A DNA stretch of 64,000 bases, taken from positions 1 to 64,000 of the forward strand of contig JARVKI010000125.1 of NCBI GenBank assembly GCA_036674765.1, read 5' to 3'. A program made the translations under genes and the position numbers. Shown here piece after piece: positions 56,496-64,000 of this stretch. The notes under the pieces were generated by a model, which saw only the letters and a program-made list of their open reading frames with translations, did not search any database and had not been told where the DNA came from. Each line of letters starts with the position of its first letter. The first letter of the stretch is position 1. This DNA is from Seiridium cupressi (taxonomy: Eukaryota > Ascomycota > Sordariomycetes > Amphisphaeriales > Sporocadaceae).

Positions 56496-58152
56496 AGAAG
56501 ACCACTCAAGCTGGGCCTGTCACCTGTACCTATTTTGCGCCCTCTGAAGGCGCTTGGGCCTGTCCGAAAGCTTTGCCGACAGGCGTGAACCAGCGACCTT
56601 GTAATGCAACGAATGTAAATAGTCTGTAATTAGTGACATGTACCAGATAGTAGATCGTCGAAAGATCTGAAGCGATTCATTCATGCAATAGTAGTTCAAA
56701 TATGGAACGTTCACGGACCTCAAAGATCCAATTCTTGCTGCAGCTTTACCGATGATGGCCCTAGTACGCATTAGTCTTAATGCTGGGGCGTTTGTGGAGG
56801 ACCAATCACGCTCAGCTCTTTAAGGTAGGTCGAAGTCATACCACTATTGTCAATCAGTATGGGAACACTGGAGTAAAACACGTATGACAGAACTTCTTAC
56901 TATTAACACATATCTGGTGCATAAGGCTGTAAGAAGAACTCTGCATACTTATATCGTGGTGCATTCTCAATAAGTTGGGCTTGTCGCATTGGAGACTTTC
57001 TACCTGTCAGACGCGAATGCAGCAGCTGCGCTGACGCAGCGTACAGATAGCGTGAAACCACTAGTAAGGGATGAGACCCGGGTCGAAGGGATTGATACAG
57101 TACCGATACAGCGCTGACGCAGCGCTGAGACAGCGCCGCGGATATCAAGGGGCGGCAACCCATATTGGTTGAAGGGCAGAGATCAGTCTGTATCCTACCT
57201 ATCTAGAAACTATCATCATCTTCGTGGCCTTTCACTCTGTTGCATAATCTATCTGTCACTACCGGAACATGATTTTTTGTCGCTAGGTCGTCATGGCCGC
57301 ATTGATCGTAATTTATGTACTGGTAGTTGTGAAATTTCTGATATCAGGAGTGACAGAAGCAGTAATAGGGGGTTTCATTGTGTGACAACTAAAAGCCTAC
57401 CCAGCCATACTCGGTCCGGGGTCGCTATTAAATAGGAACTATCAAGCGGTTATCCCCCGTCCTTACTACAATTATGGATCCCGTTGTTGGAATCCTACAG
57501 AATTCCGCTGGTGATTCCGTTGATTCCGGGGTTTACCACCTCAAACAGTCCACTTCAAATACACGATGAAGTTTCTCCGTCCAGCGCTGGCCGTGGTAGA
57601 ATTTATGTCGTCCAATTACAATCGAGTTTCTGTGGTTGAAGCTGACGGCAATTTTCTTCTGGAGTTCCCCGGCCCGCAGGACTTTTCCCGTACGGCGATC
57701 GAGGTTTAGAATGAGGCCTATTCATTAGTACGCTAGAATAGACGAATACAACACACAACACACAACACATAACAATTCTTTTTTTTTTTTTCCCTTTTGT
57801 TTTCCTTTTTTCTTTTTTTCTTTTTCTCTTTAATCGACTTCGTGGATACCTGGTCATCTCCTTAGTGAATGTTACACATACGCCTGCATGGGATGCTATC
57901 GTGTATGTATATTCGTTGACTGTCGCAGCGGTTCATGATCATAGGGTGATTCTAAGGAAGGGAAGGAAGGGCCACGGAATCAACTGGGCTGGAGGGCAGA
58001 AGTAAAAGTTGAGAGTTGTAAATATTCAATAGAACACATTTCCAGAGAGAGTGAGACATCTCTAGATTTATCATAAATAGTATAAGACCTGCCTCTGTCT
58101 AGATTTCGCTCAACGATTTTCATTGCCAATTAAGTGCAGCCGCTCGCCCTAC
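56496..58152. other. Intergenic, repeat-bearing
   Basis: No supported gene. It contains copy 2 of the third dispersed repeat (57605-57745) followed by a T-rich run (57779-57833). Short repeated GC motifs (GCGCTGACGCAGCG) occur twice at about 57026 and 57111. Confidence 0.5.
57605..57745 (+). repeat. Dispersed repeat, family 3, copy 2
   Basis: It aligns with 27115-27254. Read on the minus strand, this copy keeps an open stretch (LNLDRRTGKVLRAGELQKKI, then HRNSIVIGRHKFYHGQRW) that ends shortly after in a stop. So it may be the tail of a decayed mobile-element protein, but I cannot name the element. It is the less mutated copy. Confidence 0.6.
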
Positions 58153-59782
58153 TCATAACTTTGACTTCATGTTGACATGTATAGCTTTGACTGTAGAGTA
58201 CGCTTCGAGTCCTGCCTCGCCGAGCTCCCTCCCGATGCCACTCTGCTTGACACCTCCGAAAGGGATACGCCAATCGCTGTCGTTGCTCGAGTTGATCCAC
58301 ACCATGCCTGCTTCGATACGACGAGCAACACGGTGAGCCTTGGTTAGGTTGGTTGTGAAGACTGCGCTGCCGAGGCCGTACTGAGTCCCATTGCATAGAT
58401 CAATCGCTTCCTCTTCCAAGCCGAACCTGGTGATTGTGACGAATGGCCCAAATACTTCATCTTGAAAGATTTGCATCTGGGGCTTGACACCCGTGAACAC
58501 TGTGGGTTGTATGAAATATCCCTTGCCATCTGAATCAACCTGAGGCTGTCCGCCAACTTCGAGTCTAGCTCCTTCCTCTCTGCCTACGCGGATAAAGTCC
58601 TTGATGCGATCGAGCTGTCCCTTGCTGACCTGAGGGCCCTGGAATGTGTTGGAATCGAACGGATTGCCGACGACAGAGAGTTCTTGAATCTGTTTCTTGA
58701 AGGCCTCTAGGAAACGATCATAGATGCCATCTTGGACGAGAATACGAGATGTTGCGGTGCATATCTGGCCCTGGTTCGACATGATGCCGATGTGCGCCCA
58801 CTCTACAGCGTTCTCCAGCTCCGCGTCGTCGAACACCACAAGTGGACTCTTCCCACCTGTTTCGAGGGTGATGTTTTTCAGGTTGTTGGCAGCCATTTTC
58901 ATAATATCCTTTGCCGTTGCTGTTGATCCCGTGAATGCAATCTTGTCTACGTCCATATGGCCCGCAAGTGCCTTGCCCGCTTCAGCACCAAAGCCATTAA
59001 TAATGTTTACCACCCCTGGTGGAAATCCGGCTTGCGTGATGAGGTTGGCAAAGTAGAGGATCGAGAGTGGTGTTTGCTCAGCTGGTTTCAATACCACTGT
59101 GTTTCCACAAGCAAGGGCTGGGCCGAGCTTCCAGGCGGCCATGGCCAGGGGATAATTCCAGCTATACAACGATAATTAACACCAAATATCAAACTCTGAA
59201 GACGCAGCGATGTAGTGATACTCACGGTATGATTTGCCCGCAAATCCCAACAGGCTCACGAATTGTATAGGCAAGTTTGTCCGGTGTGGTCTCGATGACT
59301 TGACCAAAGATCTTGTCTGCGAATCCAGCGTAGTATCTAAGTGTGCCTGCAACCTCGGCCATGTCTTCTCCCAAAGCGACTGAGAATGGCTTTCCATTGT
59401 CCCAAGCCTCAATAGTCGCTAGGGTCTCCTTGTGCTCATCCACCAGTTCCGCCAGACGATGGAGTAGATGTCCCCTTTCTGTGCCTGGGAGATCACGCCA
59501 GCTGGAGTGTTTGAGCGCTTTGCGAGCTGCAGCCACAGCGTCGTTGACGTCTTGCTCAGATCCAGCCTGCACAGCTACTATCGTCTTTTCAGTACTATAT
59601 ATGACATCAGTACCTTGGGATGTTAAGAAGAGGTCCATTCGGTCGGCTTACGAAGGGTCAATAGATGTAACGACTTTCCCAGTCGATGACTTGACCCATT
59701 TTCCGCCAATAAACAGTCCAGTTGGCTGCGAATAAGTCACTCCGTTAGGTGCTGTCAGCTGCACCGCTTGTCCATCCGTCAT
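58153..59782 (-). CDS. Aldehyde dehydrogenase, class 1/2-like
   Basis: This enzyme oxidises aldehydes with NAD(P). Three exons (59652-59782, 59226-59594, 58153-59161) give 502 residues, full length. The N-terminus (MTDGQAVQLTAPNGVTYSQP, then TGLFIGGKWVKS) is that of the class 1/2 fungal family and includes no mitochondrial presequence. Motifs are PWNYPLAMAAWKLGPAL, NTVVLKPAEQTPLS, FTGSTATAKDI, the general base in LETGGKSPLVVFDD, the catalytic Cys in NQGQICTATSRI, and EVFGPFVTI. The ending PFGGVKQSGIGRELG is normal. The neighbours, an amine-type permease and a copper amine oxidase, suggest it oxidises the aldehyde released by amine oxidation. Confidence 0.92.
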
Positions 59783-60863
59783 GCTGAGTGATTACTGTAG
59801 CTCGAAGCTTTGATATGTGATCCTTTCTGATGTTCAATCGTATGACCACGGAGGTATCAGCTATAACGAGAAACCGTGATGCAGATAATGGTCCAAGGAT
59901 AAGCTCGTCTGTGGTGATGGATTCTGACAGGGAGTGACTGTGCCGGATTGGAGAGATGTGCCGTAGATTTTGATAAGACGAGAAATGCATCAACACGATG
60001 ATGGTAATACGGGAGAACATGTCCAAGAACAGTCTAGTTAGTACATGCCTGATGATGGCGCAAGCTGCAGGCCCCGTATTGCAGCAGCGCCGCCACTAGC
60101 GCCAGTCGGCGGTCGGATCCGGTCTGCAATGCGTTGAGCTCCACTACGGCGATCACTAAACTTGATCAGGCGAAAAAGTACCGACTCCACGTTATCAGTT
60201 GATGTCATCTTTGAGAAGCTAGAATCAAGCCGGAACCAATGGAATTTCATATCAGCTTTGATGCCGACGTGTGACATTACATAGCTTGTAACTCTATCTG
60301 TGCTGTTGAGTAACGCTTTCTGCTGTCCTAACCAACCGTTGAACCTTCATGCACCAGCCCCGCACTCACAATGGCACATAACTTTGTCTTCCACGAGGAC
60401 TGTCTGCACAGTTGCAGAGGATTGGGCAGTGCTTTTGGTGGCTGTGGTGGCATTGTGTCATCAGCCACAGCTATTTAGGTCAATTCCGCGAACTTCCCAC
60501 TGGGAAATTAGTTAGCTCCTCAAGTCTCCTCGTCCTCAATTTGCGCTCGGTCTATTTGCAAGTGAACCACTTTCATGTGAGGCTCAGGTTCCGACCATTC
60601 CATCAATCAAACTCTATGGTATGAAATTCTAGATAGTAGATAAAGACCTTGATGAGAACCCCGTACGTGGTCTGTACGGTTCTCCCTTAGTTAGTCCTCA
60701 CGGCTGGGAGCTGGAGCTTCCCTCCTTCTCCCCCACCACCACACAATACACGTATTCACCAGTATTGCGTGCCCATCAGAGCTTTATTTGACTAGCTTTA
60801 ACACAAATGAGATTTGACTCTACGTACATATGAATAGCATGATAAACACTTTTTAGCCCATAG
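59783..60863. other. Intergenic, contains a repeat copy
   Basis: It holds the promoter of the aldehyde dehydrogenase and the 3' flank of the permease. Hairpin repeat copy D lies at 60651-60779. No gene is seen. Confidence 0.5.
60651..60779 (-). repeat. Hairpin repeat family 1, copy D
   Basis: This is the only copy in the reverse orientation. At its end (60654-60684) lies a strong hairpin: arms GAGAACCCCGTAC and GTACGGTTCTC around GTGGTCT. On the minus strand it contains GAAGCTCCAGCTCCCAGCCG and starts CTGATGGGCACGCAATA, both shared with copies A and B. No coding potential. Confidence 0.75.
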
Positions 60864-62498
60864 CTAATTCTTGGTGACCAGATCGCTGCTCTCCAAGTGA
60901 GTCCTCTTAGCTTCGTCGATTCCACCACCCCTCAAGGCAGGTACACATCCATCGATACTTTCAATTTGCATGAAACTAGAGCGTCCTTTAAAGCACCAGA
61001 AACCCACAGCCACAATGAGCATGATTCCAAAGACAGCAATCGCATAATTCATGTCCTCTGGGGCCGGATCTGGAGATCCGGGGAAGAAAAAGAAGACAGT
61101 AGTAATACAACAGTAAATGGCGGCAATCCAGTTGATAGTCGGGCCGAACTTGCCAAGTTTGAAGGGGCCAGGCGGAAGTTTCTCGCGCCCAACTGACAAC
61201 AGCGTGATGATGGGCAATCCGTAGGAAATTGTCAGGGCGATGGTACTAACGCTAAGAATGGCCTCCAGCACGGTGCTGGAGAATGTATAGAGAACGCCGA
61301 CAAGGCTGATGACAATGCCTTGTGCCACGATGGCACGCAGAGGTGCCTTCCAGGTCTCATTAACATGGGCAAGGTAGTTGCTCCAAGGTAGACCACCATC
61401 TCTGGCAAAGCCCCAGGTCAGGCGAGATCCTGAAGTGACAATACTGACCCCCTGTCCGATGCCGTTGAAGATGAAGATTGAAAGCAAAACACAGCCTCCA
61501 TTGACTCCCAGCACGGATGATAGGAGGTCCATGAAGGGCAACCCCGTAACAGGGTCAAGAATGTCATCCAGCGACTGGATGCTTGCCAAGCAAACAACCA
61601 TGAAGATGAACCCAGTCAAGGCACCGCATAGAACCGAGAGCCAGATGATCTTGGGGATATTGGTGCGAGGATGAGGGATCTCTTCAACCATGTGAATCGC
61701 CGAGTCGAAAGCCGTGAGCCCATAAGCGGCCTGTAGGAGACCCATGAACCACGTAACGCCGTCGCTCCAGCCGGTCTGGTTCAGCCAGGCCCCAAATATG
61801 AAGTCTGCTGGTTGGAATTCCAGGTTGTCTTTGGTGCCGACCGAGATGAGCAGAGCCAGGGAGATGACAAAGAACAGCCCGATGAATGTGACGCCGACGG
61901 CATTGTTGAACGTCGGCAAAATACTATCCCTACGACAGCACACCATGTTGATGATGCTAATGAGTGCAGTTATGCCAATAAAGACCAAGAACTCCAACCA
62001 TCCGGTGCCGCCACCCTCCCAGTCTGGGTCGAACAGGAGCTTCATCCCCAGTATGAAGTCGGTCATGAATGCATTCTGCGAGGCACACAACGTCCACCAG
62101 CCGAACGTGTTGATCCAAGCACACATGTAGCTGCAAAAGCGTCCCAGGCGTGTGGGCCACAGGTGGGATATCCAGAAGGCCTGTCCCAGAGTCGTAGGCA
62201 TCGCGCTCACCAACTCGCCCAGAGAGACGGCCACGCAGATGTTGCAGAACAGGACCAGCACGAGACCCCAGAGAATGGCGATGGGGCCGCCATTAGTGAG
62301 TCCACTCGATAACCCTTGAGCAAAGGTTGACCATGTTCCCAGGACGCAGAAGCTCAGAGCCAGCATGCTCCATATGCTGAACTTTCGGGCTAGGGCCTGC
62401 TCGTGACCGAGAGCGGCCAGGTCCAGCGCATCTTCGTCGTAACCGTGTACACGGATGTTCTTTTCGATCTTGGAGTTGTCGGATTCATGGTTATCCAT
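60864..62498 (-). CDS. APC-family amino acid/choline/GABA permease
   Basis: One uninterrupted exon encodes 544 residues with 12 membrane helices. The family start RKFSIWSMLALSFCVLGTWS follows a 38-residue cytoplasmic tail. Landmarks include LGELVSAMPTTLGQAFW and AFDSAIHMVEEIPHPRTNIP, which is characteristic of the Uga4/Hnm1-type subgroup (GABA, choline, polyamine-type amines), and SRLTWGFARDGGLPWS. Stop is at 60864. It is a plasma-membrane importer, most likely of an amine or amino acid. The adjacent amine oxidase and aldehyde dehydrogenase support an amine substrate by inference. No introns, no lesions. Confidence 0.9.
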   Translation of the reverse strand: MDNHESDNSKIEKNIRVHGYDEDALDLAALGHEQALARKFSIWSMLALSFCVLGTWSTFAQGLSSGLTNGGPIAILWGLVLVLFCNICVAVSLGELVSAMPTTLGQAFWISHLWPTRLGRFCSYMCAWINTFGWWTLCASQNAFMTDFILGMKLLFDPDWEGGGTGWLEFLVFIGITALISIINMVCCRRDSILPTFNNAVGVTFIGLFFVISLALLISVGTKDNLEFQPADFIFGAWLNQTGWSDGVTWFMGLLQAAYGLTAFDSAIHMVEEIPHPRTNIPKIIWLSVLCGALTGFIFMVVCLASIQSLDDILDPVTGLPFMDLLSSVLGVNGGCVLLSIFIFNGIGQGVSIVTSGSRLTWGFARDGGLPWSNYLAHVNETWKAPLRAIVAQGIVISLVGVLYTFSSTVLEAILSVSTIALTISYGLPIITLLSVGREKLPPGPFKLGKFGPTINWIAAIYCCITTVFFFFPGSPDPAPEDMNYAIAVFGIMLIVAVGFWCFKGRSSFMQIESIDGCVPALRGGGIDEAKRTHLESSDLVTKN

Positions 62499-63512
62499 CT
62501 TGTCCTGAGTAGAGGCGGAATAGTGCGACGTCGAAGGTGACAGCGACTCTCATTCCCAAAAAGAGGTTGATCACTCCGTGTGTGGCTGGTTGTAAGGTGT
62601 CCGGAGTTTTAGGCAGACAATAGTAATCGAGAGGGCTTGTTGGTGACGACTATTTGGGTTGGTGAGCGCCGACGAGGATGGTTCATGTACTTCAATCTTG
62701 GAACTTCTCTCGCAATATTCGAGGATCCTGTACCAAGCCCTAACATTCCCTCCCAGATGAGTCGTTCCACAGCGATAGGCCACTGATCCAAAGCGGTTTG
62801 GACTCGTCGGGTCTAGCTGCCAAGAACGGGATAGTGGTCGATCCCCAGTCTATCCAAAGGGCTGCAGATACGCGTGACCCAACAACGGCATGGAGTTGAT
62901 TAAAATCGACTGTACGTAAAGGATTGCCTCGTGTACTCGTCCCCTTAGACCACCGCCAGTCTGGGGCAGAAGTCCACGCAATTGGGATTCCCCGGATTTC
63001 GGATCTGCCGACTTTGCTAGCGCGTCAAGGCGACGGGACTTGATGCCCGCGATAGGTTTAGTTGCTCTAGATGGCTGATAAGCGCTCCCCACAATACTGA
63101 CTGAATCATGGCATCGCGTAATGGACTGGCCAATGCGAAGTCTTAGTTTTACACTAGAGCCTGCAAGGTGCTTGGCCGCATCGACGAGCATCTCTCATCG
63201 TTTGACACATAGTATCAGCTTGTCGACTTCTGATAGGCCTGCCGAATGACGCTGGACTGGCTGAACGGTCGACTCCGTTGTGAGGACCCGCTATTTTGCG
63301 GCCGGTCTTGGCAAGTTCCGCCGGCCGTTGTTCGATGAGGTGGCTATAAAGTCTATTTCGAAAGGCTTCATGTCTTGTTGCAGATCAATCAATTCGACCC
63401 GGATATCTTCTGACAGAACAGGCCAGAGTCACTACCAACGCTTGACTGTTCAAGCACTTACTGCTAGCAACGCCTCACACACCCGAACGTATGGCATATA
63501 CTCACAGCAAGA
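62499..63512. other. Divergent promoter region
   Basis: This 1-kb gap lies between the divergently transcribed permease and amine oxidase genes and may carry shared regulatory sites. I see no clear gene in it. Short frames on both strands lack similarity. Confidence 0.5.
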
Positions 63513-64000
63513 ATGACGCTAGACACCTTAACCATTCCCGGCTACACAATATATCGGGAAGAGCAAGATGGTTCCTCTCAAGTAGAACCGAGCTCAATTC
63601 GACCCCCACTTCATCCTCTGGGTAAGCAATCGCAGTCCATCTCGTGTCCATGCTGGAGGGACCCTGACTTACAAGTTCCACAGATCAGCTATCGATTGAA
63701 GAGATCTCTGCTACGGCCAAGATCATTCGAAATCATGCTGGATCTCACGAAGTGAAGTTCAACTGCATCACCTTGCGCGAGCCCCGCAAGAGTGAATACA
63801 CAGCATTCAAGTCCGGCCAGACGTCTACACTCGACCGCCGAGCGTTTGCCATTGTCATCGAGAAGAGCTCTGGCAAAGTAGCTGAAGTTGTCGTCAACTT
63901 TACCAACGCCAAAGTCGATGACTGGAAGGTGTTGGACGATGTCGCTCCCACCTTGACCCTCGAGGATCTGGATGTCTGCGAGCGCATCTGCCGCACTGAC
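63513..64000 (+). CDS. Copper amine oxidase, N-terminal part
   Basis: The gene runs off the right edge. Two exons are visible: 63513-63621 and 63684 onward (intron GTAAGC to CACAG). They join HPLD to QLSIEEISATAKIIRN, the beginning of the N-terminal (N2) domain of copper/topaquinone amine oxidases. FNCITLREPRKSEYTAFKSG and AFAIVIEKSSGKVAEVVVNF are typical of fungal members, followed by ERICRTD. The enzyme converts primary amines to aldehyde, ammonia and hydrogen peroxide. The active-site Tyr and copper ligands lie beyond the window. A 45-residue extension precedes the domain. The start at 63513 is the first plausible ATG. Confidence 0.85.

Noticed and set aside
57484..57560. A possible LTR end (TGTTGG start)
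   Set aside because: No matching second LTR, primer-binding site or target duplication could be seen.
57779..57833. Poly-T run as the tail of a reverse-strand retroposon
   Set aside because: It is an impure T/C tract. Without a recognisable element body the claim is unsupported.
1..64000. CRISPR arrays, operons and ribosome-binding sites
   Set aside because: The window is fungal nuclear DNA with spliced genes. No array of regular repeats with unique spacers was seen.
1..64000. tRNA or rRNA genes
   Set aside because: I noticed no convincing tRNA box A/box B pair or rRNA stretch by eye. A tRNAscan run would be needed to exclude tRNAs.

Overview
The window reads as nuclear DNA of a filamentous ascomycete (Pezizomycotina). 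Genes are split by short introns of about 45-75 nt with GTRAGT-like donors and CTRAC branch points. Protein families are typically fungal: a Clr5-domain ankyrin protein, MFS transporters, an S53 sedolisin, F-box-like proteins and an HXXXD acyltransferase. There are also blocks of almost pure A+T that look like repeat-induced point mutation (RIP). I cannot name the species.

Layout. 1-3.1 kb: an AT-rich RIP-like block, a broken protein kinase gene, a degenerate repeat and a second AT tract. 3.1-9.5 kb: a compact metabolic group with an anion:cation symporter-type MFS carrier, an AtuA-DUF4387 fusion protein and a monocarboxylate-type MFS carrier, which would fit uptake and breakdown of an organic acid. 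10.5-12.4 kb: a probable OTT_1508-like nucleic-acid deaminase-fold protein. 14.1-16.5 kb: relics, notably an HXXXD acyltransferase killed by several stop codons, most at expected Trp sites. 16.7-18.7 kb: a secreted sedolisin protease. 20.5-21.6 kb: a class II aldolase/adducin protein. 23.7-28.9 kb: two F-box-like proteins. 31.2-37.8 kb: a DHA1 drug-type transporter, a type-B carboxylesterase with a stop codon just after its signal peptide, and a second allantoate/nicotinate-type MFS carrier. 38.2-39.2 kb: an unrecognised decayed gene. 41.5-43.1 kb: an aldehyde dehydrogenase. 44.0-48.0 kb: a large Clr5-ankyrin protein with a homopolymer frameshift. 50.0-51.6 kb: a DHA2 transporter pseudogene. 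54.9-56.5 kb: a multi-pass membrane protein in nine exons. 58.2-64.0 kb: an aldehyde dehydrogenase, an amine/choline/GABA-type APC permease and the start of a copper amine oxidase, a plausible amine-catabolism cluster (uptake, oxidative deamination, aldehyde oxidation).

Between the genes are long stretches without convincing coding sequence. They hold several related copies of a short non-coding repeat ending in a hairpin (about 7.8, 25.7, 29.5 and 60.7 kb), a second dispersed repeat (2.1 and 49.9 kb) and a third (27.2 and 57.7 kb) whose first copy is rich in C-to-T type changes. Many genes carry one or more disabling lesions, so the region looks like accessory, decaying chromosome, unless some single-base lesions are sequence errors. 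The most interesting items are the deaminase-fold gene, the hairpin repeat family, the esterase with two independent defects, and the pattern of stop codons at Trp positions.
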